33,670 nt of DNA from Gemmatimonadota bacterium (GTDB lineage: Bacteria > Gemmatimonadota > Gemmatimonadetes > Palauibacterales > KS3-K002). Shown here piece after piece: positions 1 through 7,686 of this stretch. Where the stretch lies: contig JACQVD010000054.1 in the NCBI GenBank assembly GCA_016209945.1, positions 1 through 33,670 on the forward strand. The letters are read 5' to 3'. The number at the start of each line of letters is the position of its first letter. Positions within the stretch are counted from its first letter, which is position 1. Position numbers and translations under genes: made by a program. The notes under the pieces were generated by a model that saw nothing but the letters and a program-made list of their open reading frames with translations, did no database searches and was not told the DNA's origin.

Positions 1-1
1 C

Positions 2-580
2 GCCACGCTGTTCGAGCGTGGCGACTTCGGGCCGGCGAGCACGTTCGTCGTGTATGTCGTGCTGGTGGCGTACGCGTTCGGGCTCGTGGCGGCCTCGTCC
101 GTGAAGCTCTTCGCGTCCGGGTTCCACGCGATGCTCGACACCCGCACGCCTCTGCGCTACGCGATCGTCTCGGTGAGCGTGGGATTGCTGACAGGGGGCG
201 CGCTGCTGTTCGCTCTCCGCGAGCGCGTGCAACCCGCGCCGCTCGCCGCGGTCGGGTTGGCCGCGGGCTCGAGCCTCGGGTTCTGGGTGAATTGCGGGCT
301 CCTGTGGCGCGGCCTGCGCCGGCGGATCGGCCCGATCTTCCGGTGGGGAGACGCGCGCTACGTGCTCGGGGTGGTCACGGCGTGCGTGCCGGCGGCCGCG
401 GCCGCCCTTGTCACGGAGGTTCTCCTGCGCGGCGCGCTTGGCGGGCCGTCCCTGGCGCAGCGTGGAGGCACTCTCCTCGCGGCCGCGGCCGCTTTTGGGG
501 TAGTATATTGGGTGGCGGGCAAGGGCCTCGGGGTCGGCCGCACGGGTTGGATCCCCGGGCCCGTCTTCGACGCGGCATAG
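2..580 (+). CDS. murJ: Lipid II flippase MurJ, C-terminal part (cut by window start)
   Basis: The reading frame is open from base 2, upstream of the ATG used by the ORF track, so this is the 3' part of a longer gene (192 codons visible). MurJ is the MOP-family inner-membrane flippase that moves lipid II to the periplasm for peptidoglycan synthesis. The visible start reads LFERGDF, close to the family's LFxRGxF motif. About five hydrophobic segments follow, with a GFHAMLDTRTPLRY stretch typical of the second MurJ half. It ends with TAG one base before the uvrC ATG, so the two are probably cotranscribed. The family call rests on motif and membrane pattern; another MOP flippase is less likely. 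Confidence 0.85.
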   Translation, partial: ATLFERGDFGPASTFVVYVVLVAYAFGLVAASSVKLFASGFHAMLDTRTPLRYAIVSVSVGLLTGGALLFALRERVQPAPLAAVGLAAGSSLGFWVNCGLLWRGLRRRIGPIFRWGDARYVLGVVTACVPAAAAALVTEVLLRGALGGPSLAQRGGTLLAAAAAFGVVYWVAGKGLGVGRTGWIPGPVFDAA

Positions 581-581
581 C

Positions 582-2420
582 ATGGCGCAGGCGTCCCACG
601 TGCGGGAAGAGAAGCTGAAGGCACTCCCGGAGGAGCCCGGAGTCTATCTGTTCCGTGACGCCCGGGGGCGGATCCTCTACATCGGGAAGGCGAAATCGCT
701 CCGCGACCGTGTGCGCGGCCACTTCCACGCCGATCCCTCGGTCTCCAAACCTCCCGAGCTGTACGAGCAGATCGCCGACGTCGAGACGATTGTCACGGCC
801 TCGGAGGCGGAAGCGCTGCTCCTCGAGTCGAACCTGATCAAGGAGTACGATCCGCGGTTCAACGTTCGGCTGCGCGACGACAAGGCGTACCCATACGTGA
901 AGGTCACGGTCAACGAGCCGTTCCCGCGCGTGCTCGTCACGCGCCGCGTCCAGAAGGACGGGGCCCGGTACTTCGGGCCGTACGCCGATGTGGGAGCGAT
1001 GCGGCGCGCGCTCCGGGCCATCAAGAAGCTCTACACGATTCGATCATGCCATTACGACCTGCCGCAAGAGGTGCCTGATCGCCCGTGCCTCGATTACCAC
1101 ATCGGGCGGTGCAAGGCGCCGTGTGTGGGGTGGCAGACCGAAGCCGACTACCGGGCGATGATCGGCGAGGTGCTCATGATCCTGGAGGGCCGCACGCAGG
1201 CCCTCGCCCGGCAGGCAGCGGAGCGCATGCAGGATGCAGCCGCCGCCCTGCAATTCGAGCGCGCCGCCGAGCTCCGGGACGTCCTCCGCGGGCTCGAGGC
1301 CCTGGCCCGCGAGCAAGTGGCCCTGGACCCACGAGGCGGCGACCTGGACGCCGTGGCGATCGCGAAGGACGGCGACGACGCGTGCGGGGTCATCTTGAAG
1401 ATCAGGGAAGGGAGGCTCCTGGGCCGGGAGGCCCACCTCCTGGGGAACGTCCGCCGGGCGAGTGACGGGGAGATCCTGTCCGCGTTCGTCGCCCGGCACT
1501 ACGTGCGTCAGCTCGACCTGCCGGCACGGGTGCTCTTCCCCTTCGACTTCGAGGACCGGCGGGCGGTGGAAGAGGCCCTCGCACAGAAGACGGGTCGGCG
1601 CGTGCGCGTGCTGGTCCCCATCCGGGGTCGCCGCCGGGCGATTGTGGAGCGGGCGATCCAGAACGCGCAGCACGTTCTGGAGGAGCGCGTTCTCGCGGCC
1701 CGGGCGGCCGCCGAACGGGCGCCCAGCGCGCTCCACGAGCTGCGTGAAAACCTGGCACTCGATGCGGTCCCGCGGGCGATCCTCTGCTTCGATGTCTCCA
1801 CCACCCAGGGCGCCGACACCGTCGGCGCTGCCGTTTGGTTCGAGAACGGAGAGCCGCTGAAGGACGAGTACCGGCGTTTCAACGTCCAGCACGTCGCCGG
1901 ACAGCCCGATGACTTCGCGGCCATGGAAGAGGTCGTCGAGCGTTATTTCACCCGGCGCGCGGCCGAGAACCGGCGGCTTCCCGACCTGGTCGTCATTGAC
2001 GGTGGGAAAGGCCAACTCTCCGCTGCCGCCGTGGCGATGGGAAGGGCAGGGGTCATCGACCTTCCGACCATCGCCCTGGCCAAGCGCGAGGAGCTGATCT
2101 ATCTGCCAGACGCTCCCGACCCGCTGCGGCTACCGCACCGGAGCGGGGCCCTGCGGTTGCTCCAGCGGATCCGTGACGAGGCCCACCGCTTCGTCCTCAC
2201 GCACCATCGGGCGCGCCGGACGCGCGGCACGCTCGTCTCGGAACTCGGCCGGATTCCCGGGATCGGCCCCGCGCGCCAGCAGGCACTGCTCCGACACTTC
2301 GGGAGCGTACGCGCGCTCCAGGCGGCGACCGAGGAGGAGATCGCGCGCGTCCCGGGATTCGGAGCCCATCTTGCCGCGATCGTCGCGCGGCAGCTCCAGG
2401 GCAACGGAGGCGAGCTCTAG
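582..2420 (+). CDS. uvrC: Excinuclease ABC subunit C
   Basis: UvrC makes both incisions around a lesion in UvrABC nucleotide excision repair. At 612 aa it is full length. The GIY-YIG nuclease domain lies at about residues 15-95 (GVYLF...ILYIGKAKSL). A Cys cluster at C156, C169, C177 and C181 matches the family's Fe-S/Cys ligand pattern (CLDYHIGRCKAPC). A UVR motif follows at about 205-235. The RNase H-like second nuclease has FDVSTTQG, DGGKGQLS and DEAHRF. The C-terminal tandem helix-hairpin-helix is IPGIGPARQQALL and VPGFGAHLA. The usual DISH motif reads DVST here. The ATG lies one base after the murJ stop, so translation is probably coupled. Confidence 0.98.
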   Translation: MAQASHVREEKLKALPEEPGVYLFRDARGRILYIGKAKSLRDRVRGHFHADPSVSKPPELYEQIADVETIVTASEAEALLLESNLIKEYDPRFNVRLRDDKAYPYVKVTVNEPFPRVLVTRRVQKDGARYFGPYADVGAMRRALRAIKKLYTIRSCHYDLPQEVPDRPCLDYHIGRCKAPCVGWQTEADYRAMIGEVLMILEGRTQALARQAAERMQDAAAALQFERAAELRDVLRGLEALAREQVALDPRGGDLDAVAIAKDGDDACGVILKIREGRLLGREAHLLGNVRRASDGEILSAFVARHYVRQLDLPARVLFPFDFEDRRAVEEALAQKTGRRVRVLVPIRGRRRAIVERAIQNAQHVLEERVLAARAAAERAPSALHELRENLALDAVPRAILCFDVSTTQGADTVGAAVWFENGEPLKDEYRRFNVQHVAGQPDDFAAMEEVVERYFTRRAAENRRLPDLVVIDGGKGQLSAAAVAMGRAGVIDLPTIALAKREELIYLPDAPDPLRLPHRSGALRLLQRIRDEAHRFVLTHHRARRTRGTLVSELGRIPGIGPARQQALLRHFGSVRALQAATEEEIARVPGFGAHLAAIVARQLQGNGGEL

Positions 2421-2426
2421 GCGCGC

Positions 2427-2455
2427 TTGTTCCCGCCCCCGGGCGGGTCTATGTT
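2427..2455 (+). promoter_or_regulatory. Predicted sigma-70-type promoter before gltX, with palindrome in spacer
   Basis: TTGTTC (2427-2432) and TATGTT (2450-2455) are separated by 17 bp, in the 83-bp gap between uvrC and gltX. The spacer is almost entirely the palindrome CCCGCCCCCGGGCGGG (2432-2447). The -10 box is identical to that of the der promoter. The palindrome could be an operator or a weak hairpin for uvrC transcripts, but no T tract follows it. Confidence 0.5.
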
Positions 2456-2503
2456 GCCGCTTCCTTTGTCCGGAATTCACCCCATGGATCGCGGCCGACG
2501 GCG

Positions 2504-3964
2504 ATGACGGTGCGCACGCGTTTCGCACCGAGCCCAACGGGCGAGCTGCATCTCGGGAATGCGCGCACCGCGATCCTCAACTGGCTGTACGCGCGACATA
2601 CCCGAGGGGAGCTCGTCCTCCGGATCGAGGACACGGACGTCCGCCGGACCGTGCCCGCAGCGGAAGAGGAGATCCTGCGGTCGCTCCGCTGGCTCGGCCT
2701 TCACTGGGACGAGGGGCCCGACTGCGGGGGACCGTACGGCCCCTACCGGCAGAGCGAGCGGGGCGCGATCTACCGGGACTTCGCGGCCCGGCTCCTGGAG
2801 CGCGGCGCGGCCTTCCACTGCTATTGCCGCCCCGAAGTCCTCGAGCAGAAGCGCCGAGCGGCGCTCCGGCGGGGCGAATCGCCGCGCTACGACGGAACGT
2901 GCCGAGAGCTCGCGCCCGCCCAGGAGTCGCGGCTGCTGGAGTCCGGCCTGACGCCCTCCGTGCGATTTCGCGTGCCGCCGGATACGGTGAGGGTCCGGGA
3001 CCTCTTGAAGGGAGAGGTGACGTTCGACGCGCGTGAGCTGGGCGACTTCGTGATCCTCAAATCCGACGGCCTGCCGACCTACAACTTCGCCGTCGTCGTG
3101 GACGACACCCTCATGAGGATCACGCACGTCATCCGGGGAATCGGCCACCTCGCGAACACACCGCGCCAGATGCTCATCTACCGCGCATTGGGCGCCGAGC
3201 CTCCCGTATTCGTCCACATCCCCCATGTTCTCGGACCGGACGGGGAGCCGCTGTCCAAGCGTCGCGGGGCGAAGACCCTGGCCGAGTACGAGCGGGAAGG
3301 CTATCGCCCCGACGCCATCGTCAACTACCTCTCGCTCCTCTCCTGGTCGTCGCCGTCCGGCGAAGAGCTGCTCGACCGCGAGCGCCTCATCCGCGAGATC
3401 GACCTGCGGCGCCTCGGCGCCCGCGATGCCGTGCTGGATCCGGCGAAGCTGCGCTGGCTCTCCGGAAAACACATCCAGCGGATGCCCGCGCAGGAGCTTG
3501 CAAGCCGCCTCGCCGACTTCGCGGGGCCCGAGGCGCGGGAGATCACCGAGGAGGATTGGGCCAAGGTCGCGGAGGCCCTGCGCGACCGCCTGACGACTTT
3601 TGCCGAGGCGCGCGAGTTCCTCCTGCAGTTCCGTCCGCCGGAGCCGCTGGTGTACGACGGCGATGCCCGGAGTGCCTTGGCGGCTGCCGAGGCGCGAACC
3701 GTCCTCGAGGCCGCGGCGGACGCCTTGGAAATGGCCCCGTGGACGAAGACGGGCGTCCTCGACGCCCTCAAGGCCGCCGGCGAGACGAGCGGCACCCAGG
3801 GGCGGGCCCTCTACCGTCCCATCCGCTTGGCCCTCACGGCGCACGAACACGGGCCGGAACTGGTGGACATCATCTGGATCCAGGGCCGGGACCGGGTTGT
3901 GCGCATTCTGCGGCGCGCCGCGTCGCTCGACGCTGCTCCATGGGGTCGAGCCGAGCGGCGATGA
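2504..3964 (+). CDS. gltX: Glutamate--tRNA ligase
   Basis: This class I aminoacyl-tRNA synthetase charges tRNA-Glu in the cytoplasm. At 486 aa it is the usual length. The Rossmann core begins FAPSPTGELHLGNARTA; HLGN at 16-19 is the HIGH-type motif, and LSKRRG at 250-255 is the KMSKS-type motif. A zinc-site pattern C106-x-C108 ... Y129-x3-C133 is present, resembling the Cys/Cys/Tyr/Cys set of the GluRS family. The C-terminal anticodon-binding helical domain is complete. Whether it also charges tRNA-Gln cannot be read here; no gatCAB is in the window. It is preceded by its own probable promoter, and its stop overlaps the thrC start as ATGA. Confidence 0.97.
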   Translation: MTVRTRFAPSPTGELHLGNARTAILNWLYARHTRGELVLRIEDTDVRRTVPAAEEEILRSLRWLGLHWDEGPDCGGPYGPYRQSERGAIYRDFAARLLERGAAFHCYCRPEVLEQKRRAALRRGESPRYDGTCRELAPAQESRLLESGLTPSVRFRVPPDTVRVRDLLKGEVTFDARELGDFVILKSDGLPTYNFAVVVDDTLMRITHVIRGIGHLANTPRQMLIYRALGAEPPVFVHIPHVLGPDGEPLSKRRGAKTLAEYEREGYRPDAIVNYLSLLSWSSPSGEELLDRERLIREIDLRRLGARDAVLDPAKLRWLSGKHIQRMPAQELASRLADFAGPEAREITEEDWAKVAEALRDRLTTFAEAREFLLQFRPPEPLVYDGDARSALAAAEARTVLEAAADALEMAPWTKTGVLDALKAAGETSGTQGRALYRPIRLALTAHEHGPELVDIIWIQGRDRVVRILRRAASLDAAPWGRAERR

Positions 3965-5148
3965 GGAGAAGCGGGCCGTTCCACCTGGAGTGCGCGCGTT
4001 GCGCGACGACGCGCGAAGCAGAGGGGCTCATCGGGCTGTGCAGCTGCGGGGGACCCTGGCTCGTGCGGTATGCGCTCGACGCGCTGGCGCCGCGCTTCCG
4101 ACGCGAAGCGTTGGGTGGGAGGCCGTGGGACCTGTGGCGGTATCGCGAGGTGCTCCCCCTCCTCGATGGCGAATCGCCCGTCACGCTCGGGGAAGGCGGA
4201 ACACCGCTCTTGCCGGCCCAGCGACTCGGCCCGATCCTGGGGCCCGCCGAGGTCTGGATCAAAGACGAGGCGGAGAACCCCACGGGTACCTTCAAGGCGC
4301 GCGGCCTCGCGGTCGCCGTGACGCGCGCGGCGCGAGCGGGCGCCCGGAGCCTCGTCATGGCGTCCGCGGGCAACGCGGGCGCGGCGCTCGCCGCCTACGC
4401 CGCCAGGGCGGGCCTAAAGGCGCGCATCTATCTCCCCGCGGACACCTTCTCGACGATGCTGCAGGAGTGCCGGAGCTTCGGCGCCGAGGTGATCCTCGTG
4501 GACGGGCCGCTCCCCCGATGCGCACGCGAGGCTCAGAGGTGGGCCGCCGAGACGGGCGCCTTCGACGTCTCGACGCTCCGCGAGCCGTACCGCGTAGAAG
4601 GGAAGAAGACCATGGCGTACGAGATCGTGGAGCAGCTCAACGGGGGTGTGCCGGACGTGATCGTCTACCCCACGGGCGGCGGAACCGGCGTCATCGGGAT
4701 GTGGAAGGCGTTCGCGGAGATGCGCGCCCTCGGGTGGATCGGCGACGCGATGCCCCGGCTCGTGTGTGTGCAGGCGACGGGGTGCGCGCCCATCGTGAAA
4801 GCCTGGGAACAGGGCAGCGAGCGCGCCGAGCCTTGGGAAAACCCGCGCACGATCGCGAGCGGCCTCTGCGTGCCGTCGGCCCTCGGGGACTTCCTCATCC
4901 TGCGCGCGATCCGCGAGAGCGCTGGCGCCGCCGTGGCCGTGCCGGACGGGGACCTCCTCCAAGGCGCCCGCGCCCTGGCGACGCTGGAGGGCGTGGCCGC
5001 CTGTCCGGAAGGCGGCGCCACGATCGCGGCGCTGCCTGCGCTCGTTCGCTCCGGTGCGGTGCGTCCTCGGGACCGAGTCGTATGCTTCAACACGGGCTCG
5101 GCCGTCAAGTACCTTCCGCACATCCCCGCGCTCGAGCGCCGAGCGTAG
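3961..5148 (+). CDS. thrC: Threonine synthase (PLP-dependent, zinc-ribbon N-terminus)
   Basis: It converts O-phosphohomoserine to threonine using pyridoxal phosphate. The N-terminus holds a small Cys pattern (C11-x2-C14 ... C27-x-C29) as in the shorter bacterial/archaeal threonine synthases. NPTGTFKARG puts the Schiff-base lysine at about K112. A glycine-rich phosphate loop TGGGTG and FNTGSAVKY near the end fit fold type II PLP enzymes. I chose the ATG at 3961, which gives a 4-nt ATGA overlap with gltX and 395 aa; an ATG at 3940 is possible, and the 530-aa ORF-track start is only read-through in the gltX shadow frame. A related PLP lyase of unknown substrate is the alternative. No other threonine genes are present. 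Confidence 0.85.
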   Translation: MRRSGPFHLECARCATTREAEGLIGLCSCGGPWLVRYALDALAPRFRREALGGRPWDLWRYREVLPLLDGESPVTLGEGGTPLLPAQRLGPILGPAEVWIKDEAENPTGTFKARGLAVAVTRAARAGARSLVMASAGNAGAALAAYAARAGLKARIYLPADTFSTMLQECRSFGAEVILVDGPLPRCAREAQRWAAETGAFDVSTLREPYRVEGKKTMAYEIVEQLNGGVPDVIVYPTGGGTGVIGMWKAFAEMRALGWIGDAMPRLVCVQATGCAPIVKAWEQGSERAEPWENPRTIASGLCVPSALGDFLILRAIRESAGAAVAVPDGDLLQGARALATLEGVAACPEGGATIAALPALVRSGAVRPRDRVVCFNTGSAVKYLPHIPALERRA

Positions 5149-6501
5149 ATGCGCAGTAGGCTGCTCGTCATCGGGACGATGATGGCGTCCGCCAGCCCCT
5201 CGCCAGCACAGATCCAGAGGGTCACCGTCCCTGACTCCCAGAGCTTCTGGCTCGGCATCGGCGCCACGGGCATCCAGGTGCATCCCCTGCCGTGGTACAA
5301 CGACCGCGATGGGTTCGTGAGCGGCGTGCACGTCCGGCGCGGAGACGACCGCACGGGCTCGATGTGGCTGACGCTGGCGCAGGGATGGAGAGAGCCCGAC
5401 CGCGGCCCGAGCGTAGCGGAGGCCGGGCTCCAGCGAGGCGCGTTCACGGCCTGGTTCAAGTACGCCGAAGGGAGGCGCGGATTCGGCACGTCCTACGCGC
5501 TGGAGCTACGCGATCGCTGGACGCTCACCGTGGGCGCGGAGGAGACGGCGCTCATCGAAGATGCCTATCTGCGGCGGATTTTCTTCTTCGCCTGCCCGGC
5601 GGACGCTCCCGCCGCGCCGTGCGACAGCGTGCGTGCGCCGCTCGCATGGAGTTCGGGACGGGACCGCGCGCTCGAGGCTCAACTCGCTGCGGAGAGTCCC
5701 GAGCGGTCTCTCGCTTGGAGTTTCGCCGTGCGCCTGGGCCTCCCTCTCCTCGGCGGTCGCCACGATTACCTGCAGGCCCGTGCGGAGGCCGTGTGGATGC
5801 AGAGCCGCGGAGGGTCGTCGCTCGAAGTCCGCGCGGCGGCCGCCTGGACCGAAATCGAGACGCCGCTCCAGAGCCGCTTCTTCGCCCACGGCTCCGGCCC
5901 GCTCAGCCGCTGGGAGAACCCGTATCTTCGCAGCCGGGGGGCCCCGCTCGACCGCATCCGGTATTTCGACCCCGGCGGTGCCCACCTCCGGGCGTACGGG
6001 CGTACGACACCGCTCCTGCGAAGGTTCGTCGGGGTCGCCGCGCGTGGAGGCCGCGAGTTCGACGTGTTCGGGCTTCCGGGCTTCGTCTATGCGTTTGCGG
6101 AGGGGGCGTGGATGCCGGCTGCGCCGAAGAACGTCGGCCGGGCGTCGATCACGCCAGATGCCTCGGTGCTCCTGGACTGGCCGCGCCTCACGTTCGCCGA
6201 GGAGAGGGGCGGCGGCCGGTTCAATGCCGGCGCCCTTCGGATCCCCGACTTCCTCGCCGACGCGGGAATCGGTGCCGCTGCCCGATTGCCCCTCGGCTTC
6301 TATCTTGACGTGAGCGTTCCCGTGTGGGCGAGCGAGGGATCGCTGGCCGACCGCGCGCGCGGCCTCTTCGACCTGGCGGGGGAGAGCCGGGATCGTGCGC
6401 TGGGGGTGCGATACGCCATCTCGCTCGGCTACAGCCCTTCGGGAGCCCCGAGGAGGGTCGCGGCTCCGGGGGCGTTCCGTGGCGGACTCCGGGGATTCTA
6501 G
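5149..6501 (+). CDS. Predicted outer-membrane beta-barrel protein, function unknown
   Basis: I do not recognise the family. The 450-aa product begins with a short hydrophobic signal-like segment ending near SPAQ. It then alternates polar and aromatic residues in strand-like stretches and ends in ...RGGLRGF, a terminal phenylalanine typical of substrates of the BAM complex. A CPADAPAAPC pair near residues 145-154 could form a disulfide in the periplasm or at the surface. There are no long helices. The start codon directly abuts the thrC stop (0-nt gap), and larC starts 3 nt after its end, so it sits in an otherwise cytoplasmic operon. Beta-barrel assignment is inference from composition; a secreted enzyme with a beta-rich fold is possible. 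Confidence 0.55.
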   Translation: MRSRLLVIGTMMASASPSPAQIQRVTVPDSQSFWLGIGATGIQVHPLPWYNDRDGFVSGVHVRRGDDRTGSMWLTLAQGWREPDRGPSVAEAGLQRGAFTAWFKYAEGRRGFGTSYALELRDRWTLTVGAEETALIEDAYLRRIFFFACPADAPAAPCDSVRAPLAWSSGRDRALEAQLAAESPERSLAWSFAVRLGLPLLGGRHDYLQARAEAVWMQSRGGSSLEVRAAAAWTEIETPLQSRFFAHGSGPLSRWENPYLRSRGAPLDRIRYFDPGGAHLRAYGRTTPLLRRFVGVAARGGREFDVFGLPGFVYAFAEGAWMPAAPKNVGRASITPDASVLLDWPRLTFAEERGGGRFNAGALRIPDFLADAGIGAAARLPLGFYLDVSVPVWASEGSLADRARGLFDLAGESRDRALGVRYAISLGYSPSGAPRRVAAPGAFRGGLRGF

Positions 6502-6504
6502 ACC

Positions 6505-7668
6505 ATGCCGGGTGCGATCTTCGACCCGTTCAGCGGAATCAGCGGCGACATGGTGCTGGGGGCCCTGCTCGATCTCGGGCTGCCCCTCGACTTCTTGCGC
6601 CAAACGATCGGCGGCCTCGGCATCGAAGCGGGCCGCGTCGAAGCGCGTCGCGTTCGACGCGCAGGGATCGCGGCCTGGAAAGTTGATATCCCGGAGGAAG
6701 AGCACGCGCCGGCCCGCCACCTGGCGGACGTGCTCGAGATCATCGATCGAGCGAGCCTCTCACCGCGCGCGAAAGCGCTCGCACGCGACGTGTTCGAGCG
6801 ACTGGCACGCGCGGAGGCAGCGGTGCACGGCAGCGATCCGGAACACGTCCACTTCCATGAGGTGGGGGCGGTCGATTCCATCGCGGACATCGTGGGTGCC
6901 GCGGCCGGCTTCGTGGAACTCGGGATCGGGCCCGCCTACACGAGGGCGGTGCCGCTGAGCCGCGGCTGGATCTCCGGCGCCCACGGCGCGCTTCCCACCC
7001 CGGCACCTGCGACCGTAAAGCTCCTCGAGGGGCTCCCGACCATCGAGTCGCCGTTCGAGGGCGAGATCGTGACCCCCACAGGCGCTGCGCTCCTGGCGGC
7101 GTTCACGGGCGGGAAGACGGCCCCGGGCACCTTCCGGCCGATTCGCTCGGGCTTCGGAGCCGGCTCCCGCGATCCGGCGGACCGCCCGAACTGCCTGCGG
7201 ATCATCTTGATCGCGGAGAGTACGGAGACACCGAGCGCGCTGCTGCTTCTCCAGGCGGACGTGGACGATATGGCCCCGGAGTTCGTACCGCCGGCGTTGG
7301 AGGCCCTGGCAGCGGCCGGAGCCCTGGAGGTGTGGGTCCACCCGGTCTCCATGAAGAAGGGGCGGCCCGCCATCCGGATCGAAGCCCTTGTGCCGGCGGA
7401 ACGGAGGCCCGCAGCGAGCGAAGCTCTGTTTGTGCACACGACGACGCTGGGGCTCAGATTCTGGGCCGTTGACAGGGAGATCCTGAGCCGCGAGATACTG
7501 GACGTGACCTGGCGTGGGTACCGGATCCGCGTGAAGCGCGCTACCCTTCCGGGCGGCGGCGTGCGGTTCAAGCCCGAGTACGAGGACATCATGCAGATGG
7601 CCCAGGCACTTGGGGTCCCCCCCCTACAGCTCCTAGGAGAGTTCACGAGGGAGTTCGAGGGCGCTTAG
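6505..7668 (+). CDS. larC: LarC-like nickel insertion protein (DUF111 family)
   Basis: LarC is the CTP-dependent nickel chelatase that finishes the nickel-pincer nucleotide cofactor of lactate racemase and relatives. The family N-terminus DPFSGISGDM is present at residues 7-16, and a histidine-rich HVHFHEVGAVDSIAD stretch lies near residue 113. The C-terminal domain carries ADVDDMAPE. At 387 aa it is a single continuous frame, whereas some LarC genes are split and joined by programmed frameshifting. No larA, larB or larE is in the window, so the client enzyme is unknown. It starts 3 nt after the outer-membrane-like gene and is followed by a strong Shine-Dalgarno for the next gene. Confidence 0.88.
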   Translation: MPGAIFDPFSGISGDMVLGALLDLGLPLDFLRQTIGGLGIEAGRVEARRVRRAGIAAWKVDIPEEEHAPARHLADVLEIIDRASLSPRAKALARDVFERLARAEAAVHGSDPEHVHFHEVGAVDSIADIVGAAAGFVELGIGPAYTRAVPLSRGWISGAHGALPTPAPATVKLLEGLPTIESPFEGEIVTPTGAALLAAFTGGKTAPGTFRPIRSGFGAGSRDPADRPNCLRIILIAESTETPSALLLLQADVDDMAPEFVPPALEALAAAGALEVWVHPVSMKKGRPAIRIEALVPAERRPAASEALFVHTTTLGLRFWAVDREILSREILDVTWRGYRIRVKRATLPGGGVRFKPEYEDIMQMAQALGVPPLQLLGEFTREFEGA

Positions 7669-7686
7669 GGATACGAGGAGGCTTGC

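Noticed and set aside
501-510. TATATT box within the 3' end of murJ as a promoter for uvrC
   Set aside because: There is no -35 element at a suitable distance, and the sequence is explained by codons for V-V-Y-W.
1044-2015. 323-aa minus-strand ORF opposite uvrC
   Set aside because: Long antisense frames are expected in high-G+C coding DNA. It has no family motif, and the plus-strand frame is clearly UvrC.
2477-3850. 457-aa minus-strand ORF opposite gltX
   Set aside because: Full overlap with an unmistakable GltX, no recognisable domain, and no ribosome-binding or operon context on that strand.
5506-6720. 404-aa minus-strand ORF opposite the outer-membrane-like gene
   Set aside because: Rich in Arg/Glu/Pro as antisense shadows are, and spans into larC. 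The plus-strand frame has a signal-like start, barrel-like pattern and tight operon spacing.
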